Source of the DNA: Roseimaritima ulvae
GTDB taxonomy: Bacteria > Planctomycetota > Planctomycetia > Pirellulales > Pirellulaceae
Length of the DNA: 64,000 nucleotides
Direction: 5' to 3'
Assembly (NCBI RefSeq): GCF_008065135.1
Contig: NZ_CP042914.1
Location: 4,693,404-4,757,403 of the forward strand
Of this stretch, positions 8,633-16,356 are shown in pieces. The position numbers were made by a program, and so were the translations under genes. The first letter of the stretch is position 1. Each line of letters starts with the position of its first letter. Below the pieces are notes generated by a model. The model was given only the letters and a program-made list of their open reading frames with translations. It had not been told where the DNA came from and did not search any database.

Positions 8633-10498
8633 TCAGATCGAAATGCGATAGATCGCTCCGTAGTGAGCCGGCAAGGAGACAGCGTGCCATTGTTCCGGCT
8701 CGTCGACCGTCACGGAATCGGCTCCTCCTGGCGAGTCGGCATCCAACAGCTCCGTCCAGGTCCCGGCGTGCGGAAAAGGAGCCCAGCCCTGCTGATCAGT
8801 TGACGAAAAATTCAGGAATACCAGCAGCGTTTCGCCACTGCCATTGGTGGCTTCGCGGCGATAACAGACGACCCCGCGTTGGAGCTGTTGTGGGTCAAAG
8901 TAATAGTAGAAATATCCGCGGCTGCGCAGTGCCGGACTGCTCCGCCTCAGCTCGCCCAGTCGCCGGTGCAGCCTCAGCAGCGCCCGGCCTTCACGATCGT
9001 AGAAATGTTCCCAGTGCACATCTCTGCGAAACAGAATCCGGCCAAACCCATGATGCGGCACGCCCCAATTTTCCGCGAACTCCTGCCCCTGCCAAAGCAT
9101 CGGGATCCCTTTTGCCGTATACATCGCGATGATAAAAGGCTGAACAATATAAAACTGCCCACGGTCGCCGAACGGCTGCTGAAGTACATCCTGTTCACCG
9201 GTGGGGGCTACCCGGGCCAGAAACCTGCCGTGATCGTGCGTCTCGATGTACTGAAAGGGGGCGACCGGAAACGATTCGCCGGACGTCGGATGACGGTATG
9301 CTTCCGGATAGCCGATGTAGCTGGGGTCAAGCAGGTGCACGAATTGATCGTCCACATAGCCGTGTCGGCCCATATCAGCAGCTTTGTCGAGCAACGCATT
9401 CTGCCAACAGCAATTCGTGTACGTGTTCCGCAACACACCCTGGGGGTCCGGCAGGTGTTCGGCGCACTGGATGATCCGCGTCCGATCCGTTCCGTCACCA
9501 ACACTAAACCGCGAGACACTCTTCGCATAGTTGTAGGTGCGATGCACTAGCCGAGAGTATCCTCGGCCAGTCGGGCCCTCATACATCCCGGGCACATAGT
9601 CATAGCGGAAACCGTCGATGTGATATTCATCGATCCAGTAGCGGTTGACTTCCCAGAAGAACTCGCGGGTGAACTCCTTCGCGTAGTCGGTGCCGGGACG
9701 CGAAAAGAACTCTCCTTGATACACGCCCATCATCGAGTTGGGCTCACCAACCCGATCGTATAACAACGAGTAAGGAAACTCGGCGTGCGCGTGCGCGTAG
9801 ACCGCATCCACGATCACGGCGATCCCTTTGGCGTGGCAGGCATCCACCATTCGCTTCATGCCTTCGGGGCCCCCGTAGCGTTCGTCCGGTGCGAAGTATC
9901 CGAGCGGCGTGTAGCCCCATTCGATGTCTTCTTTGACATTGCTGACGGGCATCAACTCTAACACGTTGACGCCGAGCCCCAGCAGGTAGTCCAGGCGATC
10001 GACGACGCCGTCGAACGTTCGATTGAATTCATCGATATGCAACTCGTAGACAACCAGATCATCGACTTCGGGTGTCCGCCAAGCATCATCGGACCAGGCA
10101 AATGATGCAGCCCCCGAATCGAGTACGAATGCAGCGTGAGTTCCCGGCGCACTTCTGCGGGCAAAGGGATCACTGAACCATTCGACGATAACGTCTTGCC
10201 CACGCAGTAGCTGGAACCGGTAATGGTAAATCCCCTCGTCGCCGAACGAACCGATCCCGCGATTAGCGGTCACATTAACAGTCGTATCCCAGAGATCCAA
10301 ATCATGGTCGTCGTGACAGAAGAGATCGAAATCCAGAGGTTTGATCGCGGCAACGAATTGATCACGACGATGAATAACCCGCACCCGCACACGATATCCG
10401 TCCGCATAGCGGATGCCGGGAAGATAGATGCCGATGCGAACCAACCATTGATTGCCATCATGGCTGACGTGAGCCCCGACTTCCTGCAAATCAATCAT
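8633..10498 (-). CDS. GH13 alpha-amylase family protein (glucan-branching / trehalohydrolase-like)
   Basis: 621 residues with an N-terminal beta-sandwich (about 1-140, CBM48-like) followed by a GH13 barrel. The DLVVYELHIDEFNRTFDG strand and GVNVLELMPVSNVKEDIEWGY and GYFAPDERYGGPEGMKRMVDACHAKGIAVIVDAVYAHAH segments resemble branching enzymes and maltooligosyl trehalohydrolases. Catalytic residues are visible: nucleophile D in DGFRYDYV (about 294-300), acid/base E in CAEHLPDP (about 346) and the third D in IETHDHGRF (about 421). It lacks a signal peptide, so it is probably cytoplasmic. There are no glycogen or trehalose genes beside it, so the exact activity is open. It ends with a C-terminal beta domain. 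Confidence 0.85.
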   Translation of the reverse strand: MIDLQEVGAHVSHDGNQWLVRIGIYLPGIRYADGYRVRVRVIHRRDQFVAAIKPLDFDLFCHDDHDLDLWDTTVNVTANRGIGSFGDEGIYHYRFQLLRGQDVIVEWFSDPFARRSAPGTHAAFVLDSGAASFAWSDDAWRTPEVDDLVVYELHIDEFNRTFDGVVDRLDYLLGLGVNVLELMPVSNVKEDIEWGYTPLGYFAPDERYGGPEGMKRMVDACHAKGIAVIVDAVYAHAHAEFPYSLLYDRVGEPNSMMGVYQGEFFSRPGTDYAKEFTREFFWEVNRYWIDEYHIDGFRYDYVPGMYEGPTGRGYSRLVHRTYNYAKSVSRFSVGDGTDRTRIIQCAEHLPDPQGVLRNTYTNCCWQNALLDKAADMGRHGYVDDQFVHLLDPSYIGYPEAYRHPTSGESFPVAPFQYIETHDHGRFLARVAPTGEQDVLQQPFGDRGQFYIVQPFIIAMYTAKGIPMLWQGQEFAENWGVPHHGFGRILFRRDVHWEHFYDREGRALLRLHRRLGELRRSSPALRSRGYFYYYFDPQQLQRGVVCYRREATNGSGETLLVFLNFSSTDQQGWAPFPHAGTWTELLDADSPGGADSVTVDEPEQWHAVSLPAHYGAIYRISI

Positions 10499-10612
10499 AC
10501 CTAGCCCCTTGATTTGAGATGGTTTCCTTCAACTACCTGCGGCCACTGACATAGAGTTTAGCAGGACCATCGATGAAGCACAGCTTCGCTGGGCAGGCCT
10601 TTACCCTAATTG

Positions 10613-10680
10613 CTTTGTCCCCATTCCGTTGCCGCTCCAAAATCCAGGGCACAAGATTCGACAAAGGAATGGGGACAAAG
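10613..10680. repeat. Perfect 15-bp inverted repeat
   Basis: CTTTGTCCCCATTCC (10613-10627) and GGAATGGGGACAAAG (10666-10680) are exact reverse complements separated by 38 bases. The element sits in the gap between two genes on the minus strand. Palindromic units with a TTTGTCCCC end are often found near REP-type transposase genes in planctomycetes (general knowledge); no transposase gene is present here. The rest of the 10499-10790 gap shows nothing else. Confidence 0.6.
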
Positions 10681-10790
10681 GAATTTCGGAGTCTGCCACC
10701 TGTTGTGGGCCCTGCAGCCTCCGGGGCGTTGTCGGCCGAGATGACAGGAAGATGGGGAGCCGATGACTTAGACGTGACGCTTCGCCTGGA

Positions 10791-11237
10791 CTACGATCGC
10801 GAGGTGGCAATTTTGTCGCTCAGATGCTGCTCCAACATCTTGGCATTCCGCTGATTTGACTTCCAGTACACATCGAACAGGTCCCCCGCCACCGGGATCG
10901 CGCCGATCGTGAGGTCGACGGCGATGTTGGCGACCATCCGGGCGAGCATTCGTTTGGGCACGCCCGCTCGGTGAGCTTGATGAAGCACCCAACCACTAAC
11001 TGCCGCCGTACTTAAATCCCCCACGCCCGGGATAAGCCCGATCGCACTGTCGAGCCCAAAACGTATCGGCGTGCCCGGTACGGACATCGACGAATCCATC
11101 CAATGAGCGACACGCTGGACGCGTCGCAACCGCGCCGCGTTACGTTGTGATTCAGAGCCCGTCGCGCGGCCAGCGGCGGGCGTTCGTGGTACGGCTAGTC
11201 TGCGGTCAGTATTCGCTGATGCGGATGTATCGAGCAT
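10791..11237 (-). CDS. DUF4112 domain-containing protein
   Basis: 148 residues. The centre shows the DUF4112 signature: HWMDSSMSVPGTPIRFGLDSAIGLIPGVGDLSTAAVSGWVLHQAHRAGVPKRMLARMVANIAVDLTIGAIPVAGDLFDVYWKSNQRN (quoted in short pieces: RFGLDSAIGLIPGVGD and GAIPVAGDLFDVYWKSNQRN). The two GLIPGVGD/GAIPVAGD repeats flank hydrophobic helices, so it is probably a small membrane protein. The N-terminal 40 residues are Ser/Ala/Arg-rich and variable in character. Function of the family is unknown. A GGGAG lies about 13 bases before the ATG. Confidence 0.85.
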   Translation of the reverse strand: MLDTSASANTDRRLAVPRTPAAGRATGSESQRNAARLRRVQRVAHWMDSSMSVPGTPIRFGLDSAIGLIPGVGDLSTAAVSGWVLHQAHRAGVPKRMLARMVANIAVDLTIGAIPVAGDLFDVYWKSNQRNAKMLEQHLSDKIATSRS

Positions 11238-11487
11238 GATTTTCTATTTTCTCCCGGGGAGAAGGGGCTTTGGGCGTAGCATTCATATCGTGCATTTACG
11301 CAATCCATGTGTTATGCAATCCACGTGCCAGTCCCGTGCGAAACCGTTTTTTTCCCGGACGAACGACAAACAGGATTCTCATCGATTGTGTTCCTGGAAG
11401 AATCTAAAATGCAAATCTGCAAGTGTTGCTGTCTCGTCTTAATCTTCCTATTCAAAAATGTCGGAGTTTGTTGTGGAGTTTGAAGGT

Positions 11488-11931
11488 ATGACATGCACAT
11501 GGAATGGGCTTTACGTTGGAGCGGTGCTGCCGGTGGCTCTGTTGTTTGTCGCGGTGTTGTCTGGCTGTGAAAAAGTGCCCATTGGCGGCGATATTCCGGT
11601 GACCCGGGATCGTCTGGAGGGGACGCGGCTGACCGATATCAACCGCGAGCTGTCTTGGACGTTTTCCAGTGAGAAGGTTGTCATCAGCTACGAGGACCAA
11701 CCGTTGCCAGCAGACATCTTGGAGATCTTTAAACTGGACCCCGCAGCGACGTATGATCGTTTGGAAGCCAGCTGGGAGCTCGACGAATCGGCGGGTTTCC
11801 TGCGGCTTTCCCAGATCACCGCGGACGGCGCAGCGATCGACCATCCGCTCCGACTGCCGATCACACCTGCCGGTCCGATCCGAGTCACGTTGTTGGGCCG
11901 CCAGTACAACATGTTCGCCGCTGCTGATTGA
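11488..11931 (+). CDS. Putative lipoprotein, 147 residues
   Basis: The ATG at 11488 is preferred over the one at 11458 because it directly precedes a signal peptide and a GGAG lies shortly upstream. The signal runs GLYVGAVLPVALLFVAVLSGC with lipobox LSGC (Cys at about residue 26). The mature part has three beta-rich stretches (GTRLTDINRELSWTFSSEKVVISYEDQPLP; YDRLEASWELDESAGFLRLSQI; IRVTLLGRQYNMF). This resembles the small TIGR03067-like or lipocalin-like single-domain lipoproteins common in planctomycetes, but I cannot name the family. It is convergent with the phosphoesterase gene 27 bp downstream. Confidence 0.7.
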   Translation: MTCTWNGLYVGAVLPVALLFVAVLSGCEKVPIGGDIPVTRDRLEGTRLTDINRELSWTFSSEKVVISYEDQPLPADILEIFKLDPAATYDRLEASWELDESAGFLRLSQITADGAAIDHPLRLPITPAGPIRVTLLGRQYNMFAAAD

Positions 11932-11958
11932 CCATGGTCCGTTGTTAACCGCCGATCC

Positions 11959-12894
11959 TCAATTCACGGCGGCGAGTTTGTACTGAAGCTCCTTCTGTTG
12001 TCCGTGTTCAACGTGCTTTGGATCGAGGGCTCGCAGTTCCAGCTTCAACTCGTTCTCTCCGATCTCCGCTCGCACCCAGCCGTTGGGACGGGATTCGTTG
12101 AACACGTAGGCACAGGGCGGCAGATTGATTAGATGCAGTTGTTGGTCCGTCTGCCGTACACTCCAATTGTGCGTGTGTCCAAACACGTACGCTTGGACGT
12201 GCGGACGCGCATGCAGGGCGTCAATGAACTGCTGCGAATCGAGCAGCCCCGATACCCGTTCCTGCGATTCAGCGGGCCGGAATTGAAGATTATGGTGACC
12301 GATCACGATCGCCGGCTTCGTGTTGTGAGCGTCCAACGCCTTGGTTAGCCAGTCGAGCTGCGAAGGGCCCAGCTCGCCAGTAACTTGGTTCACGTGCTGC
12401 AACGAATCAACTAGGAACACATTGGCAAACTTTGACTCTAAAATGCTCACGTGCTTGCCCTCGACCAGCGGCCGCTCGGGCTGCTGCTGTTCAAACGCGC
12501 CGTAAAACGGACCGCGATCGTCGTGATTGCCCATGTTCATATGCACCGACAAGCCCGCATCGGCTAACCGCTGCAGGGCTTTGCTGAGCGTCGCGTAGTC
12601 GGCGGCCAGCCCATTCAAATAGGCGCAGTCGCCATTGATGATCACACCGGCCGGTGGCGATGGTTCGGCCAGCACTTGATCGATCACGCGGTTGAGGTTG
12701 TCGAACATGTTGACGCCGCGAGCAATGGCTGCCGGGTCGGCGGCAATGTGAGTATCGGAAAGCAAAGCCCACCACTCGCGCGACGGTTCGGACTTCTCCG
12801 CCCCAACCATTCGGGCAGCCAACAGGGTCGTGCCGCTCGCAAGCGTGGTCTGCAAAAAACGGCGTCGTGATTGAGGGAGCAGGTGCAATGGCAT
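11959..12894 (-). CDS. Tat-exported metallophosphoesterase
   Basis: Start set at ATG 12894, which gives MPLHLLPQSRRRFLQTTLASG, a twin-arginine signal (SRRRFLQ) with hydrophobic core; upstream in-frame codons are not protein-like. 311 residues. The calcineurin-like phosphoesterase motifs are in order: LSDTHI (D-x-H), GDCAYLNG in place of the usual GDxx, GNHDDRG (GNHD), GHHNL and VFGHTHNW (GHxH). It would bind two metal ions and hydrolyse phosphoesters outside the cytoplasmic membrane. Substrate is unknown. The DUF2891 gene lies 56 bp upstream on the same strand, so the two may be cotranscribed. Confidence 0.9.
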   Translation of the reverse strand: MPLHLLPQSRRRFLQTTLASGTTLLAARMVGAEKSEPSREWWALLSDTHIAADPAAIARGVNMFDNLNRVIDQVLAEPSPPAGVIINGDCAYLNGLAADYATLSKALQRLADAGLSVHMNMGNHDDRGPFYGAFEQQQPERPLVEGKHVSILESKFANVFLVDSLQHVNQVTGELGPSQLDWLTKALDAHNTKPAIVIGHHNLQFRPAESQERVSGLLDSQQFIDALHARPHVQAYVFGHTHNWSVRQTDQQLHLINLPPCAYVFNESRPNGWVRAEIGENELKLELRALDPKHVEHGQQKELQYKLAAVN

Positions 12895-12950
12895 GGGAGA
12901 CTCAGCAAAGAGAGAACAAAGGGAGTGACAGACAACGGAACCGCGAAGCC

Positions 12951-14093
12951 TTACGGTGCGCGGCGTCCGCTTTCGGTGATCGCATACAGAGCAAATGTGG
13001 CCAACCAGTGATCGCCCTCGTAGTGCCCACTGTTGACGTACGCCACGCCGGCTTGCAGGTGCCGCAGCGCACTTTCCCGCAGCGGTTGCTTCAGCGGATG
13101 GCCCTCGGGCAGCGCCTCGGCCACGGCCCGCAAGCACCAGGCACGGCTTAAATTCAAGCCGGCCAGGTGAACCAGTTTCCCATCGGTGACATCGGTCACT
13201 TGCACCGGTTGAATCGTGCCATCGGTCAGCTGCGAGGCGGCGTTGGGTACAAACGCATCAAGCCATCGAGCGAACTCATCAGCGGGCAGTAGCCGCCGCA
13301 TCAAATCGGCTTCGTTCCAACATGAGGAAAAGAAGTCGTGGCCGGAGGGTTCGTAGGCGACCGGATAATTTTTGTCGTCGCGATAAAAAGTCCTGGCCGA
13401 TTTGGCAACCAGCGCAGCCAGCTCTGGATCGTCCACCGCGTGGGCGTAATCGAACAGCTGCCCAAGCGCGAAGGCGGTATCGGTATGTTGGCCGACACGA
13501 ATCGGATAAGACAACAACGGGAGGTAGGCCGCGATGCGTTTGCGCAGTAATTGTTCGAGCGGACGCAGGTTTTCTCGCCACCGCCGGCCGTCGGCATCAT
13601 CCCAGCCGTCGAGTTCCATCGTCAGCCTTAAAAACCACGCCCAGCCATACATCCGCTCAAAGGACTTATGCTCGTCACGGGCAAAAAACGCGGCCTCTTG
13701 TTCCAGGTTGGCCTTGCTAAGATGGCGATCAAGCGTGGCACGAATCGGTTCCGCTTCGGGCAAATCCGGAACCGTCCGCAGTAGCCGAGCCAGCACCCAA
13801 TGTCCGTGCACACTGCTATGCCAATCGAAGCAACCGTAGAACGCAGGAAAATTTTGCCGCGGCGTTTTGACTTGACTGGCGTCGACGTACACCAGCGACA
13901 TCTTGTTAGGAAATTCGGTATCAACACTGGTCAAAACCAATCTAGCCCAGGCACTGGCCGCGTGGGGATCGAGCTGATCGAAGGAAACGGCGGTGGAGTC
14001 TTCCGCCTGCACGGTATGCGTTACGGCAACGGCTAAGCAACCAACGCAAACGAACAAAGCAATGAATCGGCGGATTGAATAACGTTCGAACAA
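12951..14093 (-). CDS. DUF2891 family secreted protein
   Basis: 380 residues with an N-terminal signal peptide (RRFIALFVCVGCLAVAVTHTVQA, about residues 8-30). The mature part has the DUF2891 hallmarks: FPAFYGCFDWHSSVHGHWVL near the N-terminus, ERMYGWAWFLRL, HTDTAFALGQLFDYA, YEPSGHDFFSSCWNEADLMRRLLP and HLAGLNLSRAWCLRAVA. The all-helical pattern with conserved aromatic and acidic residues suggests an (alpha/alpha)-barrel, which in other families acts on sugars; that is an inference. It lies just upstream of the exported phosphoesterase gene on the same strand. Confidence 0.88.
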   Translation of the reverse strand: MFERYSIRRFIALFVCVGCLAVAVTHTVQAEDSTAVSFDQLDPHAASAWARLVLTSVDTEFPNKMSLVYVDASQVKTPRQNFPAFYGCFDWHSSVHGHWVLARLLRTVPDLPEAEPIRATLDRHLSKANLEQEAAFFARDEHKSFERMYGWAWFLRLTMELDGWDDADGRRWRENLRPLEQLLRKRIAAYLPLLSYPIRVGQHTDTAFALGQLFDYAHAVDDPELAALVAKSARTFYRDDKNYPVAYEPSGHDFFSSCWNEADLMRRLLPADEFARWLDAFVPNAASQLTDGTIQPVQVTDVTDGKLVHLAGLNLSRAWCLRAVAEALPEGHPLKQPLRESALRHLQAGVAYVNSGHYEGDHWLATFALYAITESGRRAP

Positions 14094-14194
14094 GACCGCA
14101 CCTCGAGGTTGTTTTCAGGGAGCATGGTCACATGCGCAGGCCAGGAACCACCATTCTAAGCGAAGAATCGCGGGCGGTGATCGGGGACCTGCGT

Positions 14195-14790
14195 CCGCCC
14201 TCGTTTAACCCGTAGCCGCAGGAGCCTCAAAAAGCTCTGCGCGCACCAACAGGCGTGCTAGGCTCCGTAGGCGCCGGTGTGGTCCGACTTGGGGTTGCAA
14301 GCGAAGCGAACAGGTTGGGTGCAGCGATCGATACACAATCTTCAGCGGCAGCCCGCGCCGGCGCCTGCGGCTACGGGTTAAACGACAAGGCCGCAGGAGC
14401 CTCAAAAAGCTCTGCCCGCACCCAAAAACCTGCCAGGCTCCGAAGGCACCGGTGTGGTCCGACTTGGCGTTGCAGGCGAAGGCAAACGGTTGGGTGCAGC
14501 GATCGATACACAATCTTCAGCGGCAGCCCGCGCCGCCGCCTGCGGCTACGGGTTAAACGACAAGGCCGCCGGCGCCTGCGGAGACGCCTGACCTAATCGC
14601 ACTTCACCCTCCCTCTGGGACGTGAAAGGTATTACTGCAGCATTGGACCTTGGGGCCGCTTGCTTCACCCTCCTTTTTAAGGAGGGTCGAGCCTTAGCGA
14701 GGGGAGGTTCTTTTGCGGCGGCGCGGTCACCCTCTCCTCGCTGACGCTCGACGCTCCCAGAGGGAGAGTGAAGTGAGGCCGCAAATCGCA
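14195..14790. repeat. Large intergenic repeat block, tandem ~180-bp units plus inverted CTCTCC elements
   Basis: From about 14202 a CGTTTAACCCGTAGCCGCAGG unit runs to CGCCTGCGGCTACGGGTTAAACG (about 14363-14384). A second near-identical unit follows, ending at about 14558. Both contain GAGCCTCAAAAAGCTCTGC and a GATCGATACACAATC segment. From about 14600 to 14772 come CCCTCCCTCTGGGA and CTCTCCCAGAGGGAGAGTG elements in opposite orientation around GGAGGGTCGAGCCTTAGCGAG, an inverted pair about 110 bp apart. No gene is credible. Confidence 0.75.
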
Positions 14791-14795
14791 AATCT

Positions 14796-16073
14796 CTACT
14801 CGACCTCGCCGATCACCATTAGTGACGATGCGTACCAGGTGTGGTCTTGATACTTTTTCGGGTCGGCATCCAGGTTCGCTCGGTTGCGTTCGAACAGAAT
14901 TTCGCGTTTGTCCAGCTGCGTGGGCGTTAGGGTGATCTCCACGCTATGCGTGCCGGGCTCCAGATCGGTGCCCACGTTCAGCTTGGCCATGCGGTGGTAG
15001 GTGCAGTAGCCGTCGATACGATTTCGCATCACCGGCTCGGCATCGTCTCGTCGGACGCTTAACTGCCCTCCGTCGGGGCCCAGGATATCGAACACCCCGG
15101 CCGCGGTTCCCTTGAATGTGAACGACAACTTAGCCCCCGGTGCAGTCGCTTGATACAGTTCGGGCATGTTGCGTTGAAAGCGTTTGGAAAGCGTATGGTC
15201 GGTGGGCAGCTTTTCCCAACTGCCGGTCAACATATCGGCACGAATGGGCACCAGGCGAGCAGCTTGCCAGTTATCCTCCCGCAGCGGTTCGATCAGTTCG
15301 TGCGCAGCGGGTTTGCCGCTGGCATGTTGGAACTTGGGCCACGACCGCTGGATAGCTTGCACGTACAGCGGATGCCCGGTTTGGACCAGCGGATGCACGC
15401 CGTCGGTGGAAAACAGCAGCGGCTTGGCGGCGACCACGTCTTTCGGCTTCGCGCCCTTAAACGTCAACTCACCGGCCGCCTCCATGCGTGCGACTTCGAC
15501 ACCAAAGTGGATCGACGGAATCCCGTAGTGATCGGCGAGTTCTTCCATGGCACTGGCCGCCCGCGGCATTTTGCCGGCTTGCAGGTCCGGCAACATTTTG
15601 ATGGTCAGCGTATAGACAAAACAGATGTCGGTGTGCGGATTGGCTTGCCAGGTCTGCCGCACGATGCCTTCCATCGCTTTGTGAATCTGTTCCGGCGATG
15701 TACCGCCATCATTAACGGCAAATTCGACGAATAACAGATCCGGTTGATGGCGAAGGGCATCGCGCTGCAGCCGAAACACGCCAAGGTCGGAACCGGTGCC
15801 ACCGATCGCCGCATGGATTTCCGCAAACGACGCCTGCGGGTACTGCTCCCGCAACCACTCCAAGGACTGCACACGCCAGCCTGGCGCGGCGGTGATACTA
15901 CCGCCCAGGTAAGCCACTTTAACGGCTTCGCCGGCGTCGACCTTGGCCAGAAAATTCGGCAGGCCACCGCGGGGATGGCATTCCACGGCATCGCGAAGCG
16001 GATAGTCGTCGGCCAGGGAAACCGCACCGCTTGAAATAACCAGGGCGGCAACAAGCAATCGTATAACGTTCAT
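14796..16073 (-). CDS. Secreted SGNH/GDSL-type hydrolase with C-terminal beta domain
   Basis: 425 residues with a signal peptide (MNVIRLLVAALVISSGAVSLA). SGNH-fold blocks are visible: block I VAYLGGSITAAPGW with the likely nucleophile Ser59, block II IGGTGSDLGVFRL, block III LLFVEFAVNDGG, and block V STDGVHPL. Such enzymes deacylate esters; in planctomycetes they often act on polysaccharide O-acyl groups, which is an inference here. The C-terminal 150 residues (AKLSFTFKGTAAGVFDILGPDGG; LEPGTHSVEITLTP) form a beta-sandwich-like module. AAGGA precedes the ATG by 4-5 bases. The next gene upstream also contains an SGNH domain. Confidence 0.87.
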   Translation of the reverse strand: MNVIRLLVAALVISSGAVSLADDYPLRDAVECHPRGGLPNFLAKVDAGEAVKVAYLGGSITAAPGWRVQSLEWLREQYPQASFAEIHAAIGGTGSDLGVFRLQRDALRHQPDLLFVEFAVNDGGTSPEQIHKAMEGIVRQTWQANPHTDICFVYTLTIKMLPDLQAGKMPRAASAMEELADHYGIPSIHFGVEVARMEAAGELTFKGAKPKDVVAAKPLLFSTDGVHPLVQTGHPLYVQAIQRSWPKFQHASGKPAAHELIEPLREDNWQAARLVPIRADMLTGSWEKLPTDHTLSKRFQRNMPELYQATAPGAKLSFTFKGTAAGVFDILGPDGGQLSVRRDDAEPVMRNRIDGYCTYHRMAKLNVGTDLEPGTHSVEITLTPTQLDKREILFERNRANLDADPKKYQDHTWYASSLMVIGEVE

Positions 16074-16089
16074 GGGGTCCTTTGGTGGG

Positions 16090-16350
16090 AGTTCTAGGAA
16101 GGAAGGCGTATTCTAACTCCAAGCTTTCGCCCCTGCAGGACACCCTGATCTCGCGAGACATGAAGTGTATTAATGCCGGCTTCACTTTCTCTCTGGGAGA
16201 GTCGAGCGTCAACGAAGGGAGGGCGACCGCGCGGCTGCGAAAGAACCTCCCCTCGCTAAGGCTCGACCCTCCTTAAAAGGAGGGTGAAGAACAAGGCCCC
16301 AACGTTTGGCGACGCTCGGCTACGGGCAGACCTTCAAATCAAATGTTGAT
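16090..16350. repeat. Intergenic CTCTCC-type repeat
   Basis: The gap between the two SGNH genes holds a copy of the CTCTCTGGGAGAGTCGAGCG element (about 16189-16225, with AACGAAGGGAGGGCGACCGCG). It is followed by the oppositely oriented CCTCCCCTCGCTAAGGCTCG and CCTCCTTAAAAGGAGGGTGA (16265-16288), which itself is a hairpin (CCTCC-TTAAAA-GGAGG). No gene is seen. Confidence 0.55.
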
Positions 16351-16356
16351 GTAGCG

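Noticed and set aside
8879-9550. 223-residue plus-strand frame over the GH13 gene
   Set aside because: Antisense to a gene with intact catalytic residues.
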